64,000 nucleotides of DNA from Piscinibacter sp. (lineage in GTDB: Bacteria > Pseudomonadota > Gammaproteobacteria > Burkholderiales > Burkholderiaceae_C): the NCBI GenBank assembly GCA_017983795.1, contig JAGOAS010000007.1, positions 1-64,000 on the forward strand, written 5' to 3'. Position 1 is the first letter of the stretch. Every line of letters starts with the position of its first letter. Positions 45,785 through 54,920 of this stretch are shown here, piece after piece. A program made the position numbers and the translations under genes. A model generated the notes under the pieces. That model did not search any database and was not told the DNA's origin. It saw nothing but the letters and a program-made list of their open reading frames with translations.

Positions 45785-46393
45785 TTACTTCAGCAGCCCT
45801 TCGGCCTTCAGCGCCTCCTGCACCGCCGGGCGCGCGGCCACGCGTGCCATGAAGGCGCCGAGGTTCGCCAGGCTGCTGATGTCGACGCCGACGTGCTTGC
45901 CCCAGCCGGCGACGACGAACAGGTAGGCGTCGGCGACGCTGAAGTCCTCGCCCATCAGGTAGTTCTTGCCGGCCAGCTGGCCGTCGACCCACTTGAAGCG
46001 CTCGCCCAGGCGCGTGCGGTACAGCGCCTTGCCCTCTTCGGGCATGGCCGGGTTGAACAGCGGCGAGAAGCTCTTGTGCAGCTCGCTGGTGATGAAGTTG
46101 AGCCACTCCTGCAGGCGGTAGCGCGCCATCGTGCCGGCGGCCGGCGCGAGCTTCTTGGCCGGCGCCTGATCGGCGATGTACTGCACGATGACCGGGCCTT
46201 CGGTGAGGCGCTCGCCGTTGTCCAGTTCGAGCAGCGGCACGTAGCCCTTGGGGTTGATGCCGTAGTAGTCGGTGCCGTCCTGCAGCTTGTGGGTCTTGGT
46301 GCTGGCGAGCACCGGCTCGAAGGCGAGGCCGGCCTCGCGCAGCACGATGTGGGGCGAGAGCGAGCAGGCGCCGGGGCTGTAGTAGAGCTTCAA
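45785..46393 (-). CDS. gstA: Glutathione S-transferase (beta class)
   Basis: A 202-residue cytosolic enzyme that conjugates glutathione to electrophiles. It begins LKLYYSPGACSLSPHIVLREAGL, including the catalytic Cys10 and the conserved SLSPHI of beta-class GSTs. The rest, VPLLELDNGERLTEGPVIVQYIAD and FSVADAYLFVV, matches the N- and C-terminal GST domains. The start codon is TTG 46393 with a GGGAGA site six bases upstream; no ATG gives the same N-terminus. Confidence 0.92.
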   Translation of the reverse strand: MKLYYSPGACSLSPHIVLREAGLAFEPVLASTKTHKLQDGTDYYGINPKGYVPLLELDNGERLTEGPVIVQYIADQAPAKKLAPAAGTMARYRLQEWLNFITSELHKSFSPLFNPAMPEEGKALYRTRLGERFKWVDGQLAGKNYLMGEDFSVADAYLFVVAGWGKHVGVDISSLANLGAFMARVAARPAVQEALKAEGLLK

Positions 46394-46499
46394 GAAGTCT
46401 CCCGTGTCGGGTTGAGGAACGGCGCAGATTACATCGGCTGCGGCGGCGCTGCCGGGCTGGGCTAACCTCGGGCCTTCCGCGTTCGAGGACATCCGCCCC

Positions 46500-46871
46500 A
46501 TGCCCCGCAGCATCCTGGAGGAAAGCCGGATCCACCCGGCCATCCGCGACACCATCGCCAACCGGCACGCCGACGTCGTCCACAACGTGCAGGCGGCGGC
46601 GGCGTCGAACCGCATCCTGGTCGTCGGCATGGCCGGCAACCCGCATTGCCGCAAGGCGCGCCGCGCGCTCGACGCCGCCGGCCTGGCGCACCAGTACCTC
46701 GAGTTCGGCAGCTACCTGAGCCAGTGGCGGCGCCGCAATGCGCTGAAGATGTGGACCGGCTGGCCGACCTTCCCGATGGTGTTCGCCAAGGGCGTGCTGA
46801 TCGGCGGCGCCAGCGATCTCGAGCGCCTGCTGGCCTCCGGCGAGCTCAAGCGCTTTCTCGGCGAGCCGTGA
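46500..46871 (+). CDS. Glutaredoxin-related protein with CRKA in place of CGFS
   Basis: A 123-residue monothiol-glutaredoxin-like protein with a helical extension (1-36). The conserved core WTGWPTFPMVFAKGVLIGGASDLE matches Grx4/GrxD-type proteins of iron-sulfur metabolism. The active site, however, is NPHCRKAR (Cys50), not CGFS, so cluster binding may differ. It should still bind glutathione through TFP and GGASD. The stop overlaps the next GTG start (GTGA). Confidence 0.85.
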   Translation: MPRSILEESRIHPAIRDTIANRHADVVHNVQAAAASNRILVVGMAGNPHCRKARRALDAAGLAHQYLEFGSYLSQWRRRNALKMWTGWPTFPMVFAKGVLIGGASDLERLLASGELKRFLGEP

Positions 46872-48331
46872 CGGCACGACGACGCCTCGCCACCGCGGCC
46901 GCGCTGCTGCTCGGCCTGGGTGCAGCGCAGGCCGCGCCGCCCGCGCCCTGCCGCGTCGCCGGCCTGCCGCACGAGCTGCTGTGCGGTTCATTGAGCCGGC
47001 CGCTCGACCCGTCGCGGCCCGAGGCCACGCGTTTCGATCTGCACTACCTCGTCGTGCCCGCGCTGGCGCGGCGCAAGCTGCCCGACCCGGTATTCCTGCT
47101 CGCCGGCGGGCCCGGCCAGAGCGCGATCGCGCTGGCGCCTTCGCTGATGCCGGTATTCGCGCGCCTGAACAACCGCCGCGACATCGTCTTCGTCGATCAG
47201 CGCGGCACCGGCCGCTCGGCGCCGCTCGATTGCGACGAGCCGGCTGTGCAGCCGCTGGCCGAGGCGGCCGATACCGGCAAGCAGTTGCAGCGCCTGGCCG
47301 AATGCCGCGAGCGCCTGGTGCGCCGCCCGCACGTGAAGGAGGCCGCCGGCCTGGGCTTCTATACGACGACGCTGGCGATGCAGGATCTCGACGCGGTGCG
47401 CGAGGCGCTGGGTGCCGAGCGCATCAACCTCGTCGGTGCCTCCTACGGCACGCGCGCCGCGCTGGAGTACCAGCGCCAGTTCCCGCGCGCGGTGCGGCGC
47501 AGCGTGCTCGACGGCGTCGCGCCGCCCGACATGGTGCTGCCCGCCAGCGCCGGTGTCGATGCGCAGGCGGCGCTGGACGCGCTCTTTGCCGCCTGCGCCG
47601 CCGAGCCGGCCTGCGCGCGCCAGTGGCCGGCACTGCGCCAGGCCTGGGACGGCCTGCTCGCCTCGCTGCCGCGCAGCGCGACGGTGGCCGACCCGCTCAC
47701 CGGCCGCAGCGAAAGCTTCATGCTGACGCGCGACATGGCTCTCGCCGCAGTGCGCGCGCCGCTCTATGTGCCGGCGCTGGCCTCGACCCTGCCGGCGGCG
47801 ATCCAGGCGGCGGCGCAGGGGCGCGTCGAAGCGCTGGTGGCGCTGGGCACCTCGCTGGCGCGGCGCGGCGCGCCGGGGCTTTCGACCGGCATGCATTTCG
47901 CGGTGATCTGCGCCGAGGACATGCCGCGCCTCGGCGCCGCGGCCGTGCCGCAGGCGCGCGACTTCGGCGCCGGCCTCGCGCCGCTCTACGAACAGGCCTG
48001 TGCGAGCTGGCCGCGCGGCGCGGTGCCGGAGGCTTTCTACACGGTCGGCGAGTCCGCCACGCCGGTGCTGCTGCTCAGCGGCGGCATCGACCCGGCCACG
48101 CCGCCGCGCCACGCGCAACGTGTCGCCGATGCGCTGGGGGCGAAGGCGAGGCACGTGGTCATCCCGAACGCCGGCCACGGCCAGCTCGGCAGCGGCTGCG
48201 TGCCCGACCTGCTGTTCCGCTTCATCGCTGCGGACGACGAAGCGCAGGCGCTGGCGCTCGACGCTGCTTGCGCCACCAGCATTCCGCGGCCGCCGGCCTT
48301 CGTGCCGCCGGGATCGGAGGCGCCGCGATGA
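46868..48331 (+). CDS. Secreted S33-family alpha/beta hydrolase (prolyl aminopeptidase-like)
   Basis: A 487-residue protein. The signal peptide is TAAALLLGLGAAQA. The alpha/beta hydrolase fold has the nucleophile elbow GASYGTRAA, oxyanion loop GGPGQSA, acid Asp in SGGIDPATPP and His in PNAGHGQL. It resembles TAP/tripeptidyl aminopeptidase-type enzymes, which release N-terminal peptides in the periplasm or outside. The GTG start overlaps the glutaredoxin stop, and its stop overlaps the following ABC ATPase by ATGA. Confidence 0.85.
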   Translation: MTARRRLATAAALLLGLGAAQAAPPAPCRVAGLPHELLCGSLSRPLDPSRPEATRFDLHYLVVPALARRKLPDPVFLLAGGPGQSAIALAPSLMPVFARLNNRRDIVFVDQRGTGRSAPLDCDEPAVQPLAEAADTGKQLQRLAECRERLVRRPHVKEAAGLGFYTTTLAMQDLDAVREALGAERINLVGASYGTRAALEYQRQFPRAVRRSVLDGVAPPDMVLPASAGVDAQAALDALFAACAAEPACARQWPALRQAWDGLLASLPRSATVADPLTGRSESFMLTRDMALAAVRAPLYVPALASTLPAAIQAAAQGRVEALVALGTSLARRGAPGLSTGMHFAVICAEDMPRLGAAAVPQARDFGAGLAPLYEQACASWPRGAVPEAFYTVGESATPVLLLSGGIDPATPPRHAQRVADALGAKARHVVIPNAGHGQLGSGCVPDLLFRFIAADDEAQALALDAACATSIPRPPAFVPPGSEAPR

Positions 48332-49107
48332 TCCGCATCGCGGGCCTGGCCAAGCGCTTTGCGGCGCCGCGCGTGCGGCTGTTCGGCAAGGCCGGCGCGC
48401 CGGTGCAGGCCGTGCGCGACGTGAGCTTCGCCGCCGCCGATGGCCGCATCACCGGCCTGCTCGGGCCCAACGGCGCGGGCAAGACCACGACGCTGCGCAT
48501 GCTCGCCGGCCTGATCGCGCCGGATGCCGGCACGCTGGAGGTCGACGGCATCGCGGTGGCGCAGCGGCCGCGCGAGGCGCTGGCCAAGATGGGCGTGCTC
48601 AGCGATGCACGCGGCCTCTACCCGCGCCTGAGCGCGCGCGAGAACATCCTCTACTTCGCCGCGCTGCAGGGCATGGCGCGCGAAGAGGCGCAGGCGCGCA
48701 CCGAGGCGCTGGCGCAGATGCTCGATTGCGGCCAGCTGCTCGAGCGCCGCACCGAAGGCTTCAGCCAGGGCGAACGCATGAAGGTGGCGCTGGCGCGCGC
48801 GCTGGTGCACGACCCGGCGCACATCGTGCTCGACGAACCCACCAACGGCCTGGACGTGGTGGCCACGCGCGCGCTGCGCGAGACGCTGCAGTGGCTCGCC
48901 TCGCCGGCCGGCGGCGGCAAGTGCATCGTCTTCTCCACGCACATCATGCAGGAGGTGGAGCGGCTGTGCGACGAGGTGGTGGTGATCGCGCGCGGCCGCA
49001 CGGTGGCGCAGGGCACGGTGGCCGAGCTGCGCGCGCGCTGCGGCACGCGCGACTTCGAGGAGGCCTTCGTGCGCCTCGCCTATGCGGACGAGGAGGAACA
49101 GGCATGA
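48328..49107 (+). CDS. NatA-like ABC transporter ATP-binding protein
   Basis: A 259-residue ATPase of the DrrA/NatA exporter type. Walker A is GPNGAGKTT, signature FSQGERMKVALARAL, Walker B HIVLDEPTNGLD. The gene is followed, after a REP-like spacer, by a NatB-type permease. Together they would export sodium or small organic substrates. Coupled translationally to the S33 hydrolase. Confidence 0.9.
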   Translation: MIRIAGLAKRFAAPRVRLFGKAGAPVQAVRDVSFAAADGRITGLLGPNGAGKTTTLRMLAGLIAPDAGTLEVDGIAVAQRPREALAKMGVLSDARGLYPRLSARENILYFAALQGMAREEAQARTEALAQMLDCGQLLERRTEGFSQGERMKVALARALVHDPAHIVLDEPTNGLDVVATRALRETLQWLASPAGGGKCIVFSTHIMQEVERLCDEVVVIARGRTVAQGTVAELRARCGTRDFEEAFVRLAYADEEEQA

Positions 49108-49192
49108 CGCGGGCCGAGCGCCGGGCCGCTCCCAAGCCGGCCCGCATCCCCTCGGGGGATCGGCCGGCGTACCCGCCGGACGAGGGGCTGTC
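49104..49192. repeat. Hairpin-rich intergenic element between ABC genes
   Basis: A G+C-rich spacer with ATCCCC-tcg-GGGGAT (49146-49160) and CCGGCG-tacc-CGCCGG (49164-49179). The in-frame peptide from ATG 49104 would read MTRAERRAAPKPARIPSG and onward to LS, a proline/arginine-rich string often seen as a translated REP-like element. It ends directly at the ATG of the permease. Probably a mobile intergenic repeat, not a gene. Confidence 0.6.
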
Positions 49193-50353
49193 ATGACCGC
49201 CTGGACCGTATTCGCGAAGGAGTGGATCGACGCGCTGCGCGACCGCCGCACGCTGGCCGTCGTGCTGCTGTCCAGCGTGCTGATGGGGCCGCTGGTGCTG
49301 GTCGCGCTCTCGAGCCTGCTGGCCTCGTTCGAATCGCGCGCCGAGCGGCGCGAGGTGGTGCTGGCCGGCGCGGAATCCGCGCCGACGCTGGTCAACTACA
49401 TCGCCCGCCAGGGCTTCACGGTCAAGCCGGCGCCGGCCGACTACGAAGCGCAGCTGAAGCGCGCCGAACTCGGCGATCCGGTGCTGGTGATTCCGCAGGA
49501 TTTCGAGGCGGCGCTGAAGTCGGGCGACCTGCCGCGCCTGCTGCTGGTGAGCGACAGCGCCAACAAGCGCGCCGAGGCCGGCGCCGGCCGCCTGCAGCGC
49601 CTGGTGGCCGGCTTCAACCGCGAGCGCGCGACGCTGGCGCTGGCGCTGCGCGGCGTCTCGGTCGAGCTGCTCGAGTCGGCGCGGGTCGACGAGCGCGATC
49701 TCGCCAGCCCGCAGACGCGCGGCACGCAGATCACCGGCATGCTGCCCTTCTTCGTGCTGATGGCGGTGCTGTACGGGGCGCTCAACGCCGCGCTGGACAG
49801 CACCGCCGGCGAACGCGAGCGCGGCTCGCTCGAGCCGCTGCTGATGAACCCGGCCGCGCCGCTGGCCATCGTGCTGGGCAAGTGGGCGGCGGTGACGGCG
49901 GTGGCGCTGCTGATCGCGCTGCTGAGCTGCTTCAGCTTCATCCCTGCGCAATGGCTGCTGCGCGGCGACGCGCTGGCGGCGCTGTTCCAGTTCGGCGTGC
50001 ACGAGGCGCTGTGGTTCCTCGCCGTGATCGCGCCCTTCGCCGCCGCGCTGGCGGCGCTGCTGATGGCGGTGGCGATCCGCTGCCGCAGCGTCAAGGAGGC
50101 GCAGGCGAGCACGGCGGTGCTGGGGCTGGGCGTCTCGCTGCTGCCGCTGTTCGGCCTGCTCAACCCGGGCGCCGAGGAGCGCTGGCATTTCTGGGTGCCG
50201 GCGCTGGCGCAGAACACGCTGATGACGCGCGTGCTCAAGGGCGAGGCGCTGGGCGCGGAGGCGCTCGGTGTGTCGCTGCTGGTGTGCCTGCTGATGACGC
50301 TGGCCGGCATCGTCTTCGTGGCGCGCGTGCTGCGGCGCGCGGCGGTGCGATGA
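49193..50353 (+). CDS. NatB-like ABC exporter permease
   Basis: A 386-residue inner-membrane protein: one N-terminal helix (about 18-40), a periplasmic domain (about 45-175) and a C-terminal block of five to six helices (about 180-380). The line GMLPFFVLMAVLYGALNAALDSTAGERERGSLEPLLM is characteristic of ABC2/NatB permeases. It works with the ATPase just upstream. The stop overlaps the ElaA-type gene by ATGA. Confidence 0.87.
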   Translation: MTAWTVFAKEWIDALRDRRTLAVVLLSSVLMGPLVLVALSSLLASFESRAERREVVLAGAESAPTLVNYIARQGFTVKPAPADYEAQLKRAELGDPVLVIPQDFEAALKSGDLPRLLLVSDSANKRAEAGAGRLQRLVAGFNRERATLALALRGVSVELLESARVDERDLASPQTRGTQITGMLPFFVLMAVLYGALNAALDSTAGERERGSLEPLLMNPAAPLAIVLGKWAAVTAVALLIALLSCFSFIPAQWLLRGDALAALFQFGVHEALWFLAVIAPFAAALAALLMAVAIRCRSVKEAQASTAVLGLGVSLLPLFGLLNPGAEERWHFWVPALAQNTLMTRVLKGEALGAEALGVSLLVCLLMTLAGIVFVARVLRRAAVR

Positions 50354-50835
50354 GCGTTCCTTCTACAACCGAAGTGCGCTGGCGCTGCTGCGCCTTCGAT
50401 GCCCTCGGCGTGGCCGAGCTGGATGCGATCTACCGCGCGCGCCAGCAGGTGTTCGTGATCGAGCAGGGCTGCGCCTACCTCGACGCTGATGGTGCCGACC
50501 CGCAGTGCTGGCACCTTGCGGCCTGGTCGGCAGCACTGGCCGAGCCGCTCGCCTACGCGCGCATCGTCGCGCCGGGGGTGAAATATCCCGAGGTGTCGAT
50601 CGGGCGCGTGATCACCAGCAGCGCGGCGCGCGGCACCGGGCTGGGCCGCGAGTTGGTGCGGCGCGCCGTGGCCGAAGCCGAGGCGCTGTTTCCCGGTACG
50701 GGCATTCGCATCTCGGCGCAGGCCCACCTGCAGCGCTTCTACGGCGCTTTCGGTTTTCTCGCGGTCGGCGACGAATATATGGAGGACGGCATCCCGCACA
50801 TCGAGATGCTGCGCCCTCCGGCGACGATCAGGTGA
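50350..50835 (+). CDS. elaA: ElaA-type GNAT acetyltransferase
   Basis: A 161-residue GNAT. Motif A is SSAARGTGLGRELVRRA, and the ElaA-specific start is DAIYRARQQVFVIEQGCAYLDADGAD. The C-terminal HLQRFYGAFGFLAVGDEYMEDGIPH closes the fold. The physiological substrate is unknown. Coupled to the permease gene by ATGA. Confidence 0.88.
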   Translation: MSVPSTTEVRWRCCAFDALGVAELDAIYRARQQVFVIEQGCAYLDADGADPQCWHLAAWSAALAEPLAYARIVAPGVKYPEVSIGRVITSSAARGTGLGRELVRRAVAEAEALFPGTGIRISAQAHLQRFYGAFGFLAVGDEYMEDGIPHIEMLRPPATIR

Positions 50836-50838
50836 CGA

Positions 50839-51039
50839 TCACTTCGTCTCGGACTTCATCGGGCAAGTGTTGAAGCCCAGCAGCGTGTAGGCGGGGCACC
50901 AGCCGAGCAGGCCCGTGGCCAGTGGAACGATGCCGATCCAGCCCCACGCGCCCACGGTGCCGGTGGCGGCCAGGGCGATCAGCGCGAGGCCGGCGATGAT
51001 GCGCAGCGCGCGGTCGATGGTGCCTTCGTTGGTCTTCAT
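50839..51039 (-). CDS. DUF2892 (YgaP-type) inner-membrane protein
   Basis: A 66-residue protein with two transmembrane helices (about 10-30, 34-52) and the family motif GWCPAYTLLGFNTCP with two cysteines. It follows a Crp/Fnr-type regulator on the same strand. A perfect TGTGA-N6-TCACA site lies 70 bp upstream of its start. CAGGAGC precedes ATG 51039. It is paralogous to 31972-32196. Confidence 0.88.
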   Translation of the reverse strand: MKTNEGTIDRALRIIAGLALIALAATGTVGAWGWIGIVPLATGLLGWCPAYTLLGFNTCPMKSETK

Positions 51040-51108
51040 GTCTGCTCCTGAGTGAACGGCGTACTCCGCCGCTGCGGCGCAGTGTCCGGCGCCGTCCGGG
51101 CCGCGGTC

Positions 51109-51124
51109 TGTGACCGCAGTCACA
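51109..51124. promoter_or_regulatory. CRP/FNR-type operator upstream of the DUF2892 gene
   Basis: TGTGACCGCAGTCACA is a perfect palindrome matching TGTGA-N6-TCACA, in the 94-bp gap between the Crp/Fnr gene and the DUF2892 gene. The regulator's recognition helix carries the CRP-like Arg-Glu-x3-Arg set, which in E. coli CRP reads TGTGA. The centre is about 78 bp from the DUF2892 start. Confidence 0.75.
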
Positions 51125-51133
51125 CAGGCAGGC

Positions 51134-51820
51134 TCAGCCGGGAGCGGCGTCGCCGGCGGCGAGGCGGCGCAGCGCCGCCGCGTCCTTCAGCTCGATGCGC
51201 TCGCGGCCGAGCGCCAGCCAGCCGGCGCGCTCGAAGCGGCGCAGCAGCCGGGTGACGATCTCGCGCACGGTGCCGAGCTCGTCGGCCAGCGCCTGGTGGC
51301 TGGTCTGCAGCACTTCGCCATGGCCGAGCAGGGTGGCGGCCAGGCGCTGGTCGAGGCGCTGGAAGGCGACGGCCTCGGCCAGTGCCATCAGGTCGGCGAG
51401 GCGATCCGCGAAGACGCCGAAGATGAAGCGGCGGAAGGATTCGTGCGCGCAGCAGGCATCGAGCGCGGCGGGCGACATCACGGCCAGGCGCGTGCTGGCG
51501 GTGGTTTCGCCGTGGGCACTGAGCAGCTGCTGGCCGAACAGGCAGGAGGCCGAGACCACGCACAGCTCGCCGGGGCCGACGCGGTACAGCTCCAGCGATC
51601 GCCCCTGCGCCGAGCCACGCGCGACGCGCACCTCGCCGCTGAGCACCATCGGGAAGCCCTGGCAGGGTGACTGCTCCTCGAAGAGCGTCGTGCCGGGCGG
51701 GACTTCGAGCCACATCGTCTGCTGCGTGAGCACCTCGTCGCGCAGCGCGGCGGGCAAGGCGGCCAACGCCGGGTAGAGCTCGCCGAGCTGCTGCAGGGCC
51801 GTGGCGTCGGGCGTGTTCAT
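51134..51820 (-). CDS. Crp/Fnr-family transcriptional regulator
   Basis: A 228-residue regulator with a cyclic-nucleotide-binding-like fold (about 20-135), a dimerisation helix and a winged helix. The recognition helix [14 protein letters not shown] carries REIVTR (186-191), aligning with CRP Arg180-Glu181 and Arg185. FNR's iron-sulfur cysteines near the N-terminus are absent, and there is no clear cAMP-binding set, so the effector is unknown. It overlaps the YkgJ gene start by ATGA and is followed by the DUF2892 gene. Confidence 0.88.
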   Translation of the reverse strand: MNTPDATALQQLGELYPALAALPAALRDEVLTQQTMWLEVPPGTTLFEEQSPCQGFPMVLSGEVRVARGSAQGRSLELYRVGPGELCVVSASCLFGQQLLSAHGETTASTRLAVMSPAALDACCAHESFRRFIFGVFADRLADLMALAEAVAFQRLDQRLAATLLGHGEVLQTSHQALADELGTVREIVTRLLRRFERAGWLALGRERIELKDAAALRRLAAGDAAPG

Positions 51821-52074
51821 CGCGGCAGCGTGGTCTCTTCGAGGTGGCCGAGCCAGCGCATCGCCTGCTCGCGGCTCTCGCCGCACATCGCCGACGAAGG
51901 CCGCAGCGAGCCGCACACGGCCGGCCGCTCGGGCCGGCCGAACAGGGCGCAGCGCAGCTCGGCGGTGAGCTGCACGCAGGGCACGCCGGCCGGCTTGCCC
52001 TGCGGCATACCGGGGATGGGGCTGCTGATCGACGGGGCGATGCAGCAGGCGGCGCAGTGCGGGCGGCAATCCAT
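51817..52074 (-). CDS. YkgJ-family cysteine-cluster protein
   Basis: An 85-residue protein of the UPF0153/YkgJ family, with CRPHCAACC at the N-terminus and further cysteines in VPCVQL, LRCALFG, AVCGSL and AMCGESRE, arranged to bind zinc or an iron-sulfur cluster. The first gene of the minus-strand group with the Crp/Fnr gene. Function unknown. It is divergent from mnmG. Confidence 0.88.
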   Translation of the reverse strand: MDCRPHCAACCIAPSISSPIPGMPQGKPAGVPCVQLTAELRCALFGRPERPAVCGSLRPSSAMCGESREQAMRWLGHLEETTLPR

Positions 52075-52130
52075 CGTGTGTGCGATCTCGCGCGGGACGA
52101 TAGCCGATGACGCTCGCTTCGACCCTGCGG

Positions 52131-52159
52131 GTGACTTCGCAGGGGCCCGTCTCTACAAT
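52131..52159 (+). promoter_or_regulatory. Putative mnmG promoter
   Basis: GTGACT (52131-52136), a 17-bp spacer and TACAAT (52154-52159) match the sigma-70 consensus at four and five positions. The start codon lies 31 bp after the -10. This would serve mnmG and rsmG and possibly parA. Confidence 0.55.
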
Positions 52160-52190
52160 GCCGCCTTGCTCAAAATTTAGGCAACCCGCG

Positions 52191-54170
52191 ATGTTGTTCC
52201 CGAAGGACTTCGACGTGATCGTCGTCGGCGGCGGCCATGCCGGCACCGAGGCCGCGCTGGCCGCGGCGCGCATGGGCGCGGCCACGCTGCTGCTCACGCA
52301 CAACATCGAGACGCTGGGCCAGATGAGCTGCAACCCGTCGATCGGCGGCATCGGCAAGGGCCATCTGGTCAAGGAAGTCGATGCGCTGGGCGGCGCGATG
52401 GCGCTGGCGACCGACGAAGCAGGCATCCAGTTCCGCATCCTCAACGGCTCCAAGGGGCCGGCGGTGCGGGCGACGCGCGCCCAGGCCGACCGCATCCTCT
52501 ACAAGGCCGCCATCCGGCGCCGCCTGGAGAACCAGGAAAACCTGTGGCTGTTCCAGGGCGCTTGCGACGACCTGATCCTGCAGGGCGACCGCGTGGTCGG
52601 TGCCGTCACGCAAGTGGGCGTACGCTTCTCCGGGCGGGCGGTGGTGCTGACGGCCGGCACCTTCCTCGATGGCCGCATCCACGTCGGCCTGCAGAACCAT
52701 CCGGCCGGCCGCGCCGGTGACCCGCCAGCGATCAGCCTCGCGGCGCGGTTGAAGGAGCTGAAGCTGCCGCAAGGCCGGCTCAAGACCGGCACGCCGCCGC
52801 GCATCGACGGCCGCTCGATCGACTTCGCCAAGCTCACCGAGCAACCCGGCGACGGCATGCCCGGCTCGGATGCGCCCATGCCGGTATTCAGCTTCCTGGG
52901 CAACGCGGCCATGCACCCGCGCCAGCTGCCCTGCTGGATCACCCACACCAACCCGCTTACGCACGAGATCATCCGTTCCGGCTTCGACCGCAGCCCGATG
53001 TTCACCGGCGTGATCGAGGGCGTGGGGCCGCGCTACTGCCCGAGCATCGAGGACAAGATCAACCGCTTCGCCGACAAGACGAGCCACCAGATCTTTCTCG
53101 AGCCCGAGGGCCTGACGACGCACGAGTTCTATCCGAACGGCATCTCGACCTCGCTGCCCTTCGACATCCAGATCGCCGCGGTGCGTTCGATGGCCGGCCT
53201 GGAGAACGCCCACATCCTGCGGCCGGGTTATGCGATCGAGTACGACTATTTCGACCCGCGCGAGCTGAAGGCGAGCTTCGAGACGCGCGCCATCGCCGGG
53301 TTGTTCCTCGCCGGTCAGATCAACGGCACCACCGGCTACGAAGAGGCGGCGGCCCAGGGGCTGTTCGCCGGCCTGAACGCCGCGCTGCAGGTGCGTGGCG
53401 ATTCGCCCTGGCTGCCGCGCCGCGACCAGGCCTACCTGGGCGTGCTGGTCGACGACCTGATCACCAAGGGCGTGACCGAGCCTTACCGCATGTTTACCAG
53501 CCGCGCCGAGTTCCGGCTGCAGCTGCGCGAGGACAACGCCGACCTGCGCCTGACCGACGAGGCTCGGCGCATGGGCCTGATCGACGATGCGCGCTGGAAT
53601 GCCTTCTGCCGCAAACGCGACGCCGTGGCGCGGGAGATGGAGCGCTTGAAGTCGACCTGGGTGCATCCCGGGCTGGTGTCGGCAGCCGAGGCGGAGCGCC
53701 TGCTCGGCAAGGCTTTGGAGCACGAGTACAACCTGGCCGATCTACTGCGCCGGCCCGGCGTCGAGTTCGACCGGGTGGCCGAGCTGGCGGAAATCGCCAA
53801 GCCGGAGCTGGCGGTTTCACGTGAAACGCTGCGCGCCGAGCTGGGCGACAGCTTGGCGGATGCGGTGATCGAGCAGGTGCAGATCGGCATCAAGTACGCC
53901 GGCTACATCGACAAGCAGAACGAGGAAGTCGAGCGCGCCGCCGCCTACGAGAACCTCAAGCTGCCGGCCGAGCTCGACTACGCGCAGGTCAGCGCCCTCT
54001 CCTTCGAGGTGCGCCAGAAGCTGGCACGGCACAAACCGGAGACGCTGGGCCAGGCCTCGCGCATCTCGGGCGTGACGCCGGCGGCGATCTCGCTGCTGCT
54101 GATCCATCTGCGCAAGGGCCGCTTCAAGGGCTTCGCCGCCAACACCGAGTCGGTCAGCGATGCGGCCTGA
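52191..54170 (+). CDS. mnmG: tRNA U34 carboxymethylaminomethyl modification enzyme MnmG
   Basis: A 659-residue FAD enzyme that with MnmE installs cmnm5U at wobble uridine of certain tRNAs. The N-terminal FAD loop is [12 protein letters not shown]. GidA signature segments include [18 protein letters not shown] and [15 protein letters not shown], and the C-terminal helical domain binds MnmE and tRNA (about 540-655). Its 3' part contains a parS-like site. rsmG overlaps its end by 11 bp. Confidence 0.97.
   Translation: MLFPKDFDVIVVGGGHAGTEAALAAARMGAATLLLTHNIETLGQMSCNPSIGGIGKGHLVKEVDALGGAMALATDEAGIQFRILNGSKGPAVRATRAQADRILYKAAIRRRLENQENLWLFQGACDDLILQGDRVVGAVTQVGVRFSGRAVVLTAGTFLDGRIHVGLQNHPAGRAGDPPAISLAARLKELKLPQGRLKTGTPPRIDGRSIDFAKLTEQPGDGMPGSDAPMPVFSFLGNAAMHPRQLPCWITHTNPLTHEIIRSGFDRSPMFTGVIEGVGPRYCPSIEDKINRFADKTSHQIFLEPEGLTTHEFYPNGISTSLPFDIQIAAVRSMAGLENAHILRPGYAIEYDYFDPRELKASFETRAIAGLFLAGQINGTTGYEEAAAQGLFAGLNAALQVRGDSPWLPRRDQAYLGVLVDDLITKGVTEPYRMFTSRAEFRLQLREDNADLRLTDEARRMGLIDDARWNAFCRKRDAVAREMERLKSTWVHPGLVSAAEAERLLGKALEHEYNLADLLRRPGVEFDRVAELAEIAKPELAVSRETLRAELGDSLADAVIEQVQIGIKYAGYIDKQNEEVERAAAYENLKLPAELDYAQVSALSFEVRQKLARHKPETLGQASRISGVTPAAISLLLIHLRKGRFKGFAANTESVSDAA
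53814..53827. promoter_or_regulatory. parS centromere-like site within mnmG
   Basis: GTTTCACGTGAAAC is the perfect 14-bp core of the universal parS sequence bound by chromosomal ParB. It lies inside mnmG, close upstream of parA and parB. A second, less perfect copy occurs in rsmG. Confidence 0.9.
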
Positions 54171-54852
54171 GGCGCCGATCGGGACCCTGCGGCCGGCGCT
54201 GGAGGGTGCCTGCGACTCGCTCGGGCTGGCGCTCGATCCCGCCGCGCTGGATCGGCTGCTCGCCTACCTGGCCCTGCTGCAGCGCTGGAACGCCACCTAC
54301 AACCTCACTGCGGTGCGTGACCCGGGCGAGATGCTGACCCAGCACTTGGCCGACTGCCTCGCCGTCGTCGGCCCGCTGCGCCGGCAACTCGGTGCCGGCA
54401 CGTCGCGCCGCGTCCTCGACGTCGGCAGCGGCGGCGGGTTGCCCGGGGTGGCGCTGGCGGTGCTGGAGCCGGGCTGGTCGGTGACTTGCGTCGATGCGGT
54501 CGGCAAGAAGGCGGCCTTCATCCGGCAAGTGGCGGTCGAGTTGCGCTTGCGAAATCTGGCGGCGGAGCATGCCCGTGTCGAGTCGCTGAAAGCGGGCGGC
54601 TTCGACCTGATCACCTCCCGTGCCTTCGCGTCACTGGCCGACTTCGTGAGCTTGACCCGCAAGCTGCTCGCGGCCGATGGCGTGTGGGCGGCCATGAAGG
54701 GCAAGACGCCCGATGCGGAGCTGGCCGCCCTGCCCGCCGGCATCGCCGTGTTTCACGTGGAACCGATCGCCGTGCCGGGCCTGGACGCGGAACGCTGCAT
54801 CGTCTGGATGCGCGAAGCGGCTGGGGCGGCGCCCGGGCTGGTACATTCCTGA
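54160..54852 (+). CDS. rsmG: 16S rRNA m7G527 methyltransferase
   Basis: A 230-residue SAM-dependent methyltransferase that modifies G527 of 16S rRNA. Motif I is [17 protein letters not shown], preceded by [12 protein letters not shown] and followed by [18 protein letters not shown]. The start overlaps mnmG by 11 bp in another frame. Near its end lies a second parS-like sequence. Confidence 0.95.
   Translation: MRPEAPIGTLRPALEGACDSLGLALDPAALDRLLAYLALLQRWNATYNLTAVRDPGEMLTQHLADCLAVVGPLRRQLGAGTSRRVLDVGSGGGLPGVALAVLEPGWSVTCVDAVGKKAAFIRQVAVELRLRNLAAEHARVESLKAGGFDLITSRAFASLADFVSLTRKLLAADGVWAAMKGKTPDAELAALPAGIAVFHVEPIAVPGLDAERCIVWMREAAGAAPGLVHS
54749..54764. promoter_or_regulatory. Second parS-like site within rsmG
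   Basis: TGTTTCACGTGGAACC matches 14 of 16 positions of the parS consensus, including the central TTTCACGTG. It is 935 bp from the first site and 157 bp upstream of parA. Confidence 0.75.
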
Positions 54853-54920
54853 CTCCCGGCCCGGGGTATCCGGGTCGCGTCATACCTGGGCTCCGGCCCG
54901 CACTTCCCTCGCGCGAGCTC

